Assembly: GCA_963728985.1 (NCBI GenBank)
Contig: CAVSME010000011.1
Location: 1-64,000 of the forward strand
DNA from: DASXAI01 sp963728985
Lineage (GTDB): Bacteria > Actinomycetota > Acidimicrobiia > Acidimicrobiales > Ilumatobacteraceae
Direction of reading: 5' to 3'
DNA length: 64,000 nt
The notes beneath the pieces were generated by a model. The model worked only from the letters and a program-made list of their open reading frames with translations, ran no database searches and was not told the origin of the DNA. A program made the translations under genes and the position numbers. Below are positions 25,747-34,705 of this stretch, one piece after another. Position 1 is the stretch's first letter. Each line of letters begins with the position of its first letter.

Positions 25747-27396
25747 TCAGACAGTGGCGGGCTGGCGCTCGTCACGCATGTCGAAGCCCCGGTAACCGTC
25801 GGCCACGATGGCGTCGCACTCCTCGCGGTAGACCCCGACACCGCCGATGTAGGGCATCAGCACCCGAGGCTTGCCGGGCACGTTCGAGCCCATGTACCAG
25901 GAGTTGGCCAGCGGGTAGAGCGTGGCGTTGCCGGCCTCGTTGTTGTGGTCGACCCAGAAGTCCTCGGCTTCCTTCGTGGACTCGATCGCCGCCTTGCCGT
26001 TGTCTCGCAGATACACGAGGCAGTCGGCCACCCAGTCGACGTGCTGCTCGATGGAGATCATCATGTTCGAGAACACCGACGGGCTGGCCGGGCCGGTGAT
26101 GGTGAACAGGTTCGGGAAGCCGTGCACCATCAGCCCCAGGTACGTGCGGGTGCCGTCGTGCCACTTGTCCTTGAGCGTCACGCCGTTGCGGCCTTCGATG
26201 TCGACGGCCACCAGCGCGCCGGTCATGGCGTCGAAGCCAGTGGCGAAGACGATGGCGTCGAACGTGAACTCCTCGTCCGACGTGCGGACGCCCGTCGGCG
26301 TGATCTCCTCGATCGGCGTGCGCCGGATGTTGATCAGCCGCACGTTCTCCCGGTTGAACGTCTCGTAGTAGCCGCTGTCGAGGCAGGGCCGCTTCGTGCC
26401 CATCGGATGGTCGAACGGGCAGAGGTCTTCGGCCGTCTGCGGGTCCTTCACGATGGAGCGGATCTTGTTGCGGATGAACTCGCAGGCGGTGTCGTTCGCC
26501 TCCTTGTTCGTGATGAGGTCGTTGAAGGCGAGCAGCATCCCGACGAGGTTGCCTGACTGCCAGCCCACCTCGTAGACCGCGTTGCGCTCCTCCTCGGACA
26601 CCTCGAGAGCCGAGCGAGTGGGCTCCACGACCGGCACCCCGAAGCCCGACGTGCGGGCGGCCTGGCGGTGGTCCGGGTAGATCGCCTTCATGGCGTCGGA
26701 CTCGTCCTTGGCCAGTGGGCGGTTGCCGGCGGGCAGGCTGAAGTTCGGCGTGCGCTGGAACACGGTGAGGTGCGCGGCCTGCTCGGCGATGATGGGGATG
26801 GACTGGATGCCCGACGAGCCCGTGCCGATGATGCCGACGTTCAGGCCGGTGAAGTCGACGCCCTCGTGGGGCCAGTGGCCGGTGTGGTAGGTAGCGCCCT
26901 GGTAGCTCTCCACGCCCGCGATCTCCGGGAGCTTCGAGTGCGACAGGCAGCCCGATGCCATGACGTAGAAGTGGGCGTCGATGGTCTCGCCCTTCGACGT
27001 GGAGATCGCCCAGCGGCAGGCGTCGTCGTCCCACACCGCCTTGTCGACGCTGGTCTGGAACTCGATGTCCTTGCGGAGGTCGAAGCGGTCGGCGACGTGG
27101 TTGGCGTACTTCAGGATCTCGGGCTGGGGCGAGTAGCGCTCGCTCCAGGTCCACTCCTGCTCGAGCTCCTTGTCGAACGAGAAGGAGTAGTTGAGGCTCT
27201 CGACGTCGCAACGAGCGCCCGGGTAGCGGTTCCAGTACCACGTACCACCCACGCCATCGCCCCGCTCGATGACCTTCACCGAGAAGCCCAAGTTCCGCAG
27301 CTTGTACAGCATGTACATGCCCGCGAACCCGGCACCCACGACCACCACGTCAAGGCTGCGGCTGGATCCGTTCCCCTGTGCTTGCGCCATCATCAT
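25747..27396 (-). CDS. Baeyer-Villiger-type flavin monooxygenase
   Basis: The 549-residue protein has an N-terminal FAD motif (VVVVGAGFAGMYMLYKL), the GGTWYWNRYPGARCDVES signature of cyclohexanone-monooxygenase-like enzymes and the NADPH motif GIIGTGSSGIQSI. The BVMO fingerprint appears as YQGATYHTGHWP, with Tyr in place of the first Phe. FATGFDAMTG and FPNLFTITGPASPSVFSN complete the family pattern. Such enzymes insert oxygen next to ketones using NADPH and FAD. It stands alone on the minus strand with its own terminator. The substrate is unknown, and steroid or cyclic ketones are typical for actinobacterial homologues. Confidence 0.88.
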   Translation of the reverse strand: MMMAQAQGNGSSRSLDVVVVGAGFAGMYMLYKLRNLGFSVKVIERGDGVGGTWYWNRYPGARCDVESLNYSFSFDKELEQEWTWSERYSPQPEILKYANHVADRFDLRKDIEFQTSVDKAVWDDDACRWAISTSKGETIDAHFYVMASGCLSHSKLPEIAGVESYQGATYHTGHWPHEGVDFTGLNVGIIGTGSSGIQSIPIIAEQAAHLTVFQRTPNFSLPAGNRPLAKDESDAMKAIYPDHRQAARTSGFGVPVVEPTRSALEVSEEERNAVYEVGWQSGNLVGMLLAFNDLITNKEANDTACEFIRNKIRSIVKDPQTAEDLCPFDHPMGTKRPCLDSGYYETFNRENVRLINIRRTPIEEITPTGVRTSDEEFTFDAIVFATGFDAMTGALVAVDIEGRNGVTLKDKWHDGTRTYLGLMVHGFPNLFTITGPASPSVFSNMMISIEQHVDWVADCLVYLRDNGKAAIESTKEAEDFWVDHNNEAGNATLYPLANSWYMGSNVPGKPRVLMPYIGGVGVYREECDAIVADGYRGFDMRDERQPATV

Positions 27397-27561
27397 CCCC
27401 CGGAGTTCTCATCGGACTGAACGTCTGGACTGGGTTCCCACCACCGGTCGCCGTCGGCTCGGCCGGATGCCGGCGCAACGGCGGCGGTCACGATGCAGCG
27501 TACCGATCCGCCGTTCGGCGGGCGAGTTCGGACGGCTCCGTGCGCCGATAGCGTCGCAGGC

Positions 27562-28398
27562 GTGTCGACCTTGCGGCTGGCCATCGTCTCTGACACCCAT
27601 CTCTCGCGGCGGACACCAGAGGCCCAGGCCAACTGGGAAGCGGTGCTCGACCACCTCGCCGCCGACCCGCCCGACCTCGTCATCCACGGCGGCGATCTCA
27701 CCGTCGACGGCGCCAACGATCAGCGCGACCTCAGCGACGCCCGCCTGCAGCTGGACCGCCTGCCGGCGCCGTGGCGAGCCATCCCCGGCAACCACGACAT
27801 CGGCGACAACCCGCGGCCCGGCCAGCCCGCCGGCGAGGCCGTCGACGACGAGCGGCGCCACCGCTGGCTCGACACGATCGGACCCGACTGGTGGGCCGAG
27901 GGGCTCGACGGCTGGACGATCCTGGCCGTCGACGCCCAGCTGTTCGAGTCCGGGCTGGCCGCCGAAGGTGAGCAGCGTGCCTGGATCGAGGACCAGCTCC
28001 GTGAGGCCGGCACCACCGAGCGCGTCCTGTTCGTGACGCACAAGCCGGTCGCCGGACCCGACGACGAGCTCGCCACCGCGCCCCCGTACCGGTTCGTACC
28101 GCCCGCCACCCGCGCCTGGCTGGGCCGGCTCCTGGCCGAAGCTCGCGTCCCGATGGTGGTGAGCGGTCACGTGCACCAGTTCCGGGTGCTCGACCTCGAC
28201 GGTCGCCGCCACGCCTGGGCCCCCACCACGTGGGCGGTCCTGCCCGACGACCTCCAGCCGACGTTCGGGCGCAAGCGCGGCGGCCTGCTGTCGATCGAGT
28301 TGCACGCCGACGGGCCAGGCGAGCCGACCCTGGTCGAGCCGCCTGACTTCCGGCAGCTGACCCTCCTGCGCGACGTCCCCAGCCCCTACGACCACTAA
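27562..28398 (+). CDS. Calcineurin-like metallophosphoesterase
   Basis: From GTG 27562 (MSTLRLAIVSDTHLSRRTPE) the protein has 278 residues with all metallophosphoesterase motifs in order: SDTH, GGDLT, GNHD, VTHKP and SGHVH. These ligate a dinuclear metal centre. Cytoplasmic, no signal peptide. The family includes cyclic-nucleotide and lipid phosphodiesterases, so the substrate is open. The reading frame extends upstream to 27493, but the first conserved strand begins right after the GTG. It is divergent from the BVMO gene. Confidence 0.82.
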   Translation: MSTLRLAIVSDTHLSRRTPEAQANWEAVLDHLAADPPDLVIHGGDLTVDGANDQRDLSDARLQLDRLPAPWRAIPGNHDIGDNPRPGQPAGEAVDDERRHRWLDTIGPDWWAEGLDGWTILAVDAQLFESGLAAEGEQRAWIEDQLREAGTTERVLFVTHKPVAGPDDELATAPPYRFVPPATRAWLGRLLAEARVPMVVSGHVHQFRVLDLDGRRHAWAPTTWAVLPDDLQPTFGRKRGGLLSIELHADGPGEPTLVEPPDFRQLTLLRDVPSPYDH

Positions 28399-28543
28399 TT
28401 GCCACGGCTTCGAGTGGTGCGGACGAGCACCATCGGTGCCCAAAAGCGTTCCGGTCACCAGAATGCACCGGGACGGTGCCGATCCGTGACCAGAAGCCTT
28501 TTGGTCATGTCTCCCGCCCATCCCCCGGGCTGACCTGCGTCAC

Positions 28544-28596
28544 GACCTTCCGGGTGCTTCCCAGCCGTTCCCCGGCGCGGGGAAGAACCCGGGAAG
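28544..28596 (+). promoter_or_regulatory. Repeated CTTCC/GGAAG block, candidate SARP/BTAD site B
   Basis: GACCTTCC at 28544-28551 is followed by further CTTCC/TTCC units at 28557 and 28568 (10-base period). Two GGAAG units then lie at 28581 and 28592 (11-base period). The block sits 55-105 bases upstream of the VOC gene and is a degenerate version of the repeats near 23.14 kb and 33.39 kb. The gap from 28399 to 28540 also holds interspersed short inverted repeats (GGTGC..GCACC, GGTCAC..GTGACC). Confidence 0.35.
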
Positions 28597-28650
28597 GCCT
28601 TCTCCTTATGGTCACCGCCAAATGACCACAGAGACATCAAGGAGTACGAA

Positions 28651-29052
28651 GTGACTGCCACGACCATGCCCTCCATCACCCACGTCGCCGTGACGGTGTC
28701 GGACCTCGAAGTCAGCGAGCCCTGGTACACCAAGCTCCTCGGCGTCGAGCCCGTCCTCGACGAGGACACCGGGCCGTTCCGCCACATCGTGTACGCCGTC
28801 GGCGGCACGCTGCTCGGGCTGCACGGCTTCCCGGATCTCAACAGCAAGGACGCGTTCGACGAGCGCCGCCCCGGTCTCGACCACATCGCCTTCGGCGTCT
28901 CCAGCCGGCGCGAGCTGGCCGAATGGGCCGCCCGCCTCGACGAGCTGGGTGTGGAGCACGGGGAGATCAAGGACGCCGGCTACGGCTCGGGCCTGTCCTT
29001 CCGTGACCCCGACAACATCGCCCTCGAGCTGTTCGCACCTCCTGGAGCATGA
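28651..29052 (+). CDS. VOC (glyoxalase/bleomycin-resistance) family protein
   Basis: GTG 28651 follows AAGGAG and gives 133 residues with two beta-alpha-beta-beta-beta units: ITHVAVTVSDLEVSEPWYTK and PGLDHIAFGVSSRRELAEW, then GLSFRDPDNIALELFAP. His at the start of each module and the C-terminal Glu are the usual metal ligands. VOC members include glyoxalases, thiol transferases, dioxygenases and binding proteins. Context does not settle which. It is preceded by repeat block B and converges on the BTAD-ATPase regulator. Confidence 0.85.
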   Translation: MTATTMPSITHVAVTVSDLEVSEPWYTKLLGVEPVLDEDTGPFRHIVYAVGGTLLGLHGFPDLNSKDAFDERRPGLDHIAFGVSSRRELAEWAARLDELGVEHGEIKDAGYGSGLSFRDPDNIALELFAPPGA

Positions 29053-29106
29053 CCGGTTGCTGGGCAGCGGCACCCGCCGCTGCCCAGCGCGACCGGTCGA
29101 ACGTCA

Positions 29107-29206
29107 GCGCGCCATTCCGGCGAGCGCGCCGCCGCAATGCGGCGGCAGGGGCAGCCGGCCGCGGGATTGTCCGAAGCGCAGCGTGTCAGGAGCGAGCCGG
29201 AGCGTC
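29107..29206 (-). repeat. REP-like element, copy 1 (convergent intergenic, overlaps a gene end)
   Basis: Read on the minus strand the order is a regulator tail with stop (GGCTCGCTCCTGA), then CACGCTGCGCTTCGGACAAT, then CCCGCGGCCGGCTGCCCC, then the hairpin GCCGCCGC-ATT-GCGGCGGC. The same order is seen at 45830-45920 and, split, at 58128-58411. The element lies between convergent genes (VOC and the regulator) and supplies the regulator stop codon. The hairpin may act as a bidirectional terminator. Confidence 0.6.
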
Positions 29207-32200
29207 AGCGGAGGCGGCGACGAGGACGCGGCATCGTTGCGCGTCCAGGGGCTGCCCCGCCCGCTGGAACTGTTCGACGGCGATCTCCACCCAGCGCTGG
29301 GCGGCCGGCAGGTCACCGCTGGCCACCTCGATGGCGGCGTGCGCCTCGGCCAGCGCGCCTTCCCACGACGTTCCCTGCCAGAGCGCCGCCGACTGCGTGG
29401 CCATGCCCAGGAGCCGATGGGCGTTGGGAAGGTCGCCGACTTGGGCGCAGGCGATCGTGGCGGGCACGGTGAGCATGACCGAGCAGAACAGGCACACGTC
29501 GTCCCAGCCGAGGGTGGACTCGGCGCGATCGACCGTCGCTCGTGCTTCCATCGGATCGGCGGCGGCCAGGACCATCGTGCCGAAGATCCGCTGCAGGAGG
29601 TGCTTGGCGATCATCGAGCCTCGCGCCAGCGGGAGCGCCTCGTGCAGCAGCCGCATGGCCGTGGCGCCGTCGCCTTGGGCGACGTGGACCTCGGCCAGCC
29701 GCTGCAACGAGTGCGCCTGCCCCGCGGCCGATCCCAGGTCGCGATGGAGCTCGGCGGCCTCGGTGAGCTCGGCCGTGGCCAGATCGAGGGCGCCGGACAG
29801 GAGGGCGGCCTCGCCGATCAACGCCGAAGCGAAGGCCGATGCACGGAGGGCGCCGCTGCGCCGGGCCGTGGTCTGGAGGTCGCGAGCGACGGCGATGACC
29901 TCGGCGTAGGGCATCGGCCCGTACAACATGTACTCGGCCGGGCAGAGGTAGCCGTCGAAGATGGCGTTGGCGATCTCCGGGAACTCACGCGTGCGCCGCA
30001 GTTCGAGGCGCATGCGGTCGAACCAGTTGCCCGAGCGGTGGGCCAGCAGTCCCTGCAGGGCCACGAGGTCGAGCACCTTCCAGTTGCGCTCCCCCGCCAG
30101 CACCAGCGCCTGGGCCGCTTCGGCGGCGGCCTCCGCCGTGGCGAAGTCGGAGACGAAGAACGCCGCCTTGCCCCGGGCCAACAGGATGTCGGCGTCGTCG
30201 GGGCCGCCGTCGGTGTCGAGGCCGTCGAGCGCCGCGGTGGCCGTCTCGAGGTCGCCCGACATCAGCGCGCTGCGGGCCAACCGGACCCGAAGGCCGCGCC
30301 CGGCGGCCTCATCGGCACCGTCGAGCGCCTCGCGATAGGCCGACGACGCCATCGGGTCGCCGATGGCGTTGAGCAGATCTCCCCGCAGCGAGAGCGCCGC
30401 CGCCCGCTGGGCGCCGGTGGCATGAGGGCGCACGGCATCGACCAGCGCGAGCGCGTCCCGATACGCACCGACGGCCGCTTCCGTCTCGGCGGCGCGCAGC
30501 AGGTAGGGAACGGCCTCGGCGGTGGCGCCGGACTGGAGCAGGTGGTGGCCGATCCGCGCCGCCGACGCGTCCAGCTCGATCAGCCGGCTGGCGGCGTCGC
30601 GGTGGATCCGCCGGCGACGGTGCGGTGGGAGATCGTCGAGCAGCGCCTCGCGCACGAGGCCGTGCCGGAACCGGTACCCGGCGCTGGCCGGCTCCACGAT
30701 GCGCGCCGCCAGCGCGGCATCGAGATGAGCGAACGCCTCTTCCTCCGAGCGCCCGGACAGCGCGACGAACTCATCAGTGTCGAACGACGAGCCGACGACG
30801 GCGACGCGCTGGAGGATCTCCCGTGTGGCAGGCGCGATGCCGCCGATCATGTTGGCATCGAGCGCCTGCACCCACGCCGGCTCATTGGCGGCGCGGCGAG
30901 CCAGCTCGTTGACGGCGAACGGCAGCCCACCGCTGAGGGCGGCGATGCGGGCCACGAGCTCCGGGTCCGGTGCGCCGACGTGGCGGCCCACCAGCGCGGC
31001 GATCTCGTCGTCGCCCAACGGGCCGAGCTCGATCTCGATGGCGTGGTGGCGGTCGAGCAGGCTCTGGCGGGTCTCGACCAGCGTGTCGGTCAGCGGCGCC
31101 GGCCGGTGGGCGACGACGATGCAGACCCGGTGATCGCGCGTCGAGCGAGCGATGTAGTGGAGGAGCCGCAGGCTGGCGTCATCGGCGTCGTGGATGTCGT
31201 CGATGACGAGCAGCAAGCCGTTCGTGGCCGAGGCCAGGCGGACGAGCTCGGCCGCGGCCACGAACAGCCGCTGGTGCGTGCTGCCGCCGGTCCACGGGAT
31301 CTCTACGCCCGCGAGAGCCCGGTCGATCTCCTCGCGGTGGTGATCAGGCAGGCCGTCGAGCAGGGTGGGATGGCGGCGACACACGTCGGCCAGCGCCTCC
31401 ACGACGGGCGCGTACGGCCACGCCCCTTCGACCGGTGCTGACGTGCCGTGACCAACCCGGAAGCCGAGCTCGCGCGCCTGGACCATCGCCGCCGCGACGA
31501 GCGACGACTTGCCGGCGCCGGCCGGACCCTGGACGATCAGCGTGCGGCTGCGACCCGCCGTGGAGTCCACCAGCGCCTGCTCCACGACGGCCAGCTCGGC
31601 ATCGCGACCGATCAGTGCGTCGTCTCGTCTTGGCGCCCCGTCGTGCTCGGCCAAGAGGCGATCCCGCAGGGCCAGCGCGTCGCGGCTGGGGGCCACGCCG
31701 AGCTCCCGCCGGAGCGTGCGGTCCATGCGCTCGAACTGGCGCAGCGCGCCGTGGCGGTCGCCATTGGCGGCGTGGCGGCGCATGAGCTCGAGGTGGGCCA
31801 GCTCGTCACCGGCGTCCAGTTCCACCACGGCGTCCCACTGGCCGTCGAGGCGCAGCAGATCGAGGTGGCGCAGGCGCAGCTGCTCGCGCCGCTCCTCGGC
31901 CCAGACCTCGTACCGGTCGCCGGGCAGCAGCTCACCGGTGTAGAGGGCCAGGGCTTCACGGCCGGCACCGATGTCGCCATCGGCGAGGGCCCGCCGGGCG
32001 AGCTCTTCGAAGCGCACCACGTCGATCGTCACCTCGGCGTCGGGGCAGAGCACCGCGCTGTCGCCCCGGAGGACGACCGAGTTCGGCACCTCGATGGCGC
32101 GCCGGGCGAAGTGCGCCGCCTTGTGGAGCTTGGGCACGGCCTCGTCGATCGTGTCGTCGGGCCATACGAGATCGAGGATCTGCTCGCGGTGGAGGCGGCG

Positions 32201-32329
32201 GCCCGGAGCCAGCGCCAGCACCTTCACCAGCGCCGCGGCATGACGGCGAGCCCAGTGGCTCTCCGTCACGGGCACGGCGTCGACCGAGACCTCGAACCGA
32301 CCGAGCAGCGTGATCTGGATCGTCTCCAT
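29186..32329 (-). CDS. SARP-LAL hybrid regulator (winged helix, BTAD, STAND ATPase, TPR)
   Basis: The 1047-residue protein starts METIQITLLGRFEVSVDAVP behind AGGAGG. Residues 1-95 form an OmpR-like winged helix and 96-255 a BTAD domain. A STAND ATPase then carries Walker A TLIVQGPAGAGKSSLVAAAM (about residue 290) and Walker B GLLLVIDDIHDADDASL. The remaining 500 residues are TPR-like helices. DNA binding is N-terminal, with no LuxR domain. The first 260 residues parallel the small BTAD protein at 15580-16386. It sits between the VOC gene and azlCD, close to the second FAD/PIG-L pair. The C-terminal tail (SADAPARS) is encoded by a REP-like repeat. Confidence 0.88.
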   Translation of the reverse strand: METIQITLLGRFEVSVDAVPVTESHWARRHAAALVKVLALAPGRRLHREQILDLVWPDDTIDEAVPKLHKAAHFARRAIEVPNSVVLRGDSAVLCPDAEVTIDVVRFEELARRALADGDIGAGREALALYTGELLPGDRYEVWAEERREQLRLRHLDLLRLDGQWDAVVELDAGDELAHLELMRRHAANGDRHGALRQFERMDRTLRRELGVAPSRDALALRDRLLAEHDGAPRRDDALIGRDAELAVVEQALVDSTAGRSRTLIVQGPAGAGKSSLVAAAMVQARELGFRVGHGTSAPVEGAWPYAPVVEALADVCRRHPTLLDGLPDHHREEIDRALAGVEIPWTGGSTHQRLFVAAAELVRLASATNGLLLVIDDIHDADDASLRLLHYIARSTRDHRVCIVVAHRPAPLTDTLVETRQSLLDRHHAIEIELGPLGDDEIAALVGRHVGAPDPELVARIAALSGGLPFAVNELARRAANEPAWVQALDANMIGGIAPATREILQRVAVVGSSFDTDEFVALSGRSEEEAFAHLDAALAARIVEPASAGYRFRHGLVREALLDDLPPHRRRRIHRDAASRLIELDASAARIGHHLLQSGATAEAVPYLLRAAETEAAVGAYRDALALVDAVRPHATGAQRAAALSLRGDLLNAIGDPMASSAYREALDGADEAAGRGLRVRLARSALMSGDLETATAALDGLDTDGGPDDADILLARGKAAFFVSDFATAEAAAEAAQALVLAGERNWKVLDLVALQGLLAHRSGNWFDRMRLELRRTREFPEIANAIFDGYLCPAEYMLYGPMPYAEVIAVARDLQTTARRSGALRASAFASALIGEAALLSGALDLATAELTEAAELHRDLGSAAGQAHSLQRLAEVHVAQGDGATAMRLLHEALPLARGSMIAKHLLQRIFGTMVLAAADPMEARATVDRAESTLGWDDVCLFCSVMLTVPATIACAQVGDLPNAHRLLGMATQSAALWQGTSWEGALAEAHAAIEVASGDLPAAQRWVEIAVEQFQRAGQPLDAQRCRVLVAASADAPARS

Positions 32330-32356
32330 CCCCCAACCCCTCCTAATGCCTCGCCC

Positions 32357-32674
32357 TCAGTGGACGAGCAGATCTGCGACAACCGCCGAGCAGGCGTAGA
32401 CGGCGCCACCACACATGAGGAGGCGCACCATTGAAGCACCACGGGCGGCGAGCACCGTCCCGACGGCGACGGCCAGGATCGTGGGCACGGCCACGCTCCC
32501 GCTCGCTTCGTTGCGGGTGGACACCACGATGAGGGCGACGATCGCGCTCATCCCGGCCTGGCGGACCAGCCGGTCCCCCCGCTCGCTCAGGGTGACCCGC
32601 TGGAACAGGAGCAACGGTCCCAGGCGGAAGGCGAAGCTGCCGAGGCCCACGGCGACGATGACGAACCAGGTCAC
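32357..32674 (-). CDS. azlD: AzlD family branched-chain amino acid transport subunit
   Basis: GTG 32674 overlaps the azlC stop (GTGA). The 105-residue protein has four hydrophobic segments, beginning VTWFVIVAVGLGSFAFRLGP and including MSAIVALIVVST. Length and pattern fit AzlD, the small partner of AzlC in exporters of branched-chain amino acids or related compounds. The gap to the regulator downstream is only 27 bases, so the regulator may be co-transcribed with azlCD. Confidence 0.8.
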   Translation of the reverse strand: MTWFVIVAVGLGSFAFRLGPLLLFQRVTLSERGDRLVRQAGMSAIVALIVVSTRNEASGSVAVPTILAVAVGTVLAARGASMVRLLMCGGAVYACSAVVADLLVH

Positions 32675-33363
32675 GCCGCTGCCCGCCGGTCGAGGGCCAG
32701 CCCGGTGACCGACCCGGCGGCGATGGCCGCCAGCAGGCCGGTGCCCGATGGCCAGTCGGCGGTGAGCAGGGCGACGGTGCCGGCGACGGCGATGACCAGC
32801 CGGGTCGTGCTTCCCCGGAGCCCGGTGCCCACCAGGGCGAGCAGGCAGAGCGGCACGGCGATCTGGAGGTCGAGCCAGTCGAGGCGGGCACCGAGCACGG
32901 CGCCCACGGCCATCCCGGCCGACCAGCCGGCGGCCAGCGTGAGGCCAGCGCCGAGGAAGTAGCGGCGGTGCTCGGCGAGGTCGGTGGCCAGGTCGGCGTG
33001 GCGATCGGCGACGGCCCAGGTCGGGTCGATGATCAACCCGGCGGCGGCGAAGCGGAACCATTGGGGCTGCTGGCCCCACCGCTTGGCCAGCGACGCGCTG
33101 TAGACGAGAAGCCGGGCGTTCACGAGGAGCCCGGTGATGATGGCGGCGGCGGCGCCGGCTTCGTCAAGCGTGCGCATCGTGGCCAGGTGGGCGCTGCCGC
33201 CGAGGATGAGCCAGCTTCCCGCCCACCCCGCCAACGGCGTGCCGCGGTCGGCGGCGGCCGAGCCGATGACGAGGGCGAACGGCATGTAGCCGGCAAGCAT
33301 GGGCAGCATCGCCAGCGCGCCGCGGCGACCCGCAGAAGCGACGGTGGTGGTGCTGGGGACCAT
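32671..33363 (-). CDS. azlC: AzlC family branched-chain amino acid exporter
   Basis: The 230-residue polytopic protein contains MLPMLAGYMPFALVIGSAAA, LLVNARLLVYSASLAKRWG and LGARLDWLDLQIAVPL, as in AzlC permeases. It is translationally coupled with azlD. It is divergent from the second FAD oxidoreductase, with tandem CTTCC repeats in the shared promoter region, so the exporter and the FAD/PIG-L pair may be regulated together. The exported substrate could differ from the classic branched-chain analogues. Confidence 0.83.
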   Translation of the reverse strand: MVPSTTTVASAGRRGALAMLPMLAGYMPFALVIGSAAADRGTPLAGWAGSWLILGGSAHLATMRTLDEAGAAAAIITGLLVNARLLVYSASLAKRWGQQPQWFRFAAAGLIIDPTWAVADRHADLATDLAEHRRYFLGAGLTLAAGWSAGMAVGAVLGARLDWLDLQIAVPLCLLALVGTGLRGSTTRLVIAVAGTVALLTADWPSGTGLLAAIAAGSVTGLALDRRAAA

Positions 33364-33383
33364 GGTGGCGATGGTGGCGGGCC

Positions 33384-33402
33384 GACCTTCCCTGGCCCTT
33401 CC
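33384..33402 (+). promoter_or_regulatory. Tandem GACCTTCC/GCCCTTCC repeats, candidate SARP/BTAD site C
   Basis: GACCTTCC at 33384-33391 and GCCCTTCC at 33395-33402 form a direct repeat with the same 11-base period as at 23135-23153. The site lies in the divergent region between azlC (start 33363) and the FAD oxidoreductase (start 33505). A GGGAAGAAGGG follows at 33417-33427. Confidence 0.45.
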
Positions 33403-33504
33403 CTGATGACCGGCGAGGGAAGAAGGGTGCGGTCAGGTCCCCTCCGTACCGTCCGCTCCTGCCCCGCCGATCCGGGTGACCCCCGCTCACAGGAACGAAC
33501 GCCG

Positions 33505-34669
33505 ATGTCCTTCGCACACCACCGCCCCACAGACACTGACTACGACGTCATCGTGGTCGGCTCGCAGCCCGCCGGCCTCGCCACCGCCATGCTGCTGGCC
33601 CGCCGCGACCTGCGCACGCTCCTGCTCGACCGGAGCCCGCACGGTTCCGACGCCGGCGCTCCCTTGGCCCTCCTGCGCGCCGGCGTGCTGCTCGTGACGC
33701 GCTGGGGGCTGCTCGAAGAATCTGATGGCGACGGGCACACCACCGGTGAGCCGCACGACGTTCCGCTGCGGCGACAAGACCGACAGCATGAGCGTGAAGC
33801 CGTCGCACGGCGTCAACGCCTTCTACGCGCCATCCCGTCGCCGCCTGCGCAGCGCCCTCGAGGCGGCCGCCGCCGGCGCCGGTGTCGAGCGCCACCACCG
33901 GACCATCGTCACCGACGTGATCATGCGTCGCGATCGCGTCGTCGGCGTGGAGGCCACCACGCCGGACGGCCGGACCATCGAGCTGGAGGCGCGCCTCGTG
34001 ATCGGGGCCGATGGCACCGACTCGACCATCGCCCGGCACGTCGCCGCGCCGCCCACTCGGCTCGCCGCCCGGCCCACCGCCACCACGTACGCGTACTGGT
34101 CCGGCCTCGTCGCCGACGGCTACGAGTGGGCGTTCACGCCGGACGCCCGCACCGGCGTCATCCCCACGGACGGCGGGCTGACGTGTGTGTTCACGAGTGC
34201 CTCGCCCGAGCGGATCGGCCTGGGCGGTGCGTCACTCATCCGTGACGCCGTCGCCGCCACGGCCCCGGAGCTGGCCGACCAGCTGCGGGCGCCGGCGGCG
34301 CGGGAGGGCCGCACCACCCGCCCTCGCACCGGCTTCGTTCGCCGCTCACACGGCCCCGGGTGGGCACTCGTGGGCACGGCCGGCTACGCCAAGGATCCCC
34401 TCGGCGTGCACGGCTTCACCGATGCCCTGCGCGACGCCGAGCTGCTGGCGCGCGCCGTCCTCGCCGGGCACGAGGCGGGGGCCATGGACGACGCGCTCGA
34501 GCACTACGAGGCCGTTCGTGACCGCGTAGGCGCGCCAGTGTTCGATGTCGTCGATCGCCTCGGCGCGGCCGATGGCGCCGAGGTGGCGCACCTGCTGTTG
34601 CAGCTGAGCTCGGCCATGGCCGACGAGGTCGAGGCCATCGCCGCCCTGGACGCGGAGCACGTGCCATGA
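33505..34669 (+). pseudogene. FAD-dependent oxidoreductase, copy 2, frameshifted and with altered GD motif
   Basis: The first frame (ATG 33505) encodes YDVIVVGSQPAGLATAMLLA and continues to TRWGLLEE. At 33717-33723 one extra base shifts the frame, and the second frame resumes with MATGTPPVSRTTFRCGDKTD, EARLVIGADGTDSTIARH and GPGWALVGTAGYAKDPLGVH. Domain order and motifs parallel copy 1 (20012-21190). In the GD motif, copy 1 has GDAG but copy 2 has GTAG, losing the aspartate that contacts FAD ribityl. A frameshift plus a motif loss suggests relaxed selection, although the single base could be a consensus error. The PIG-L paralogue follows. Confidence 0.78.
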
Positions 34670-34705
34670 GCGAGCGGAGCGAGCTCATCGAAGACACGGT
34701 GCCTT

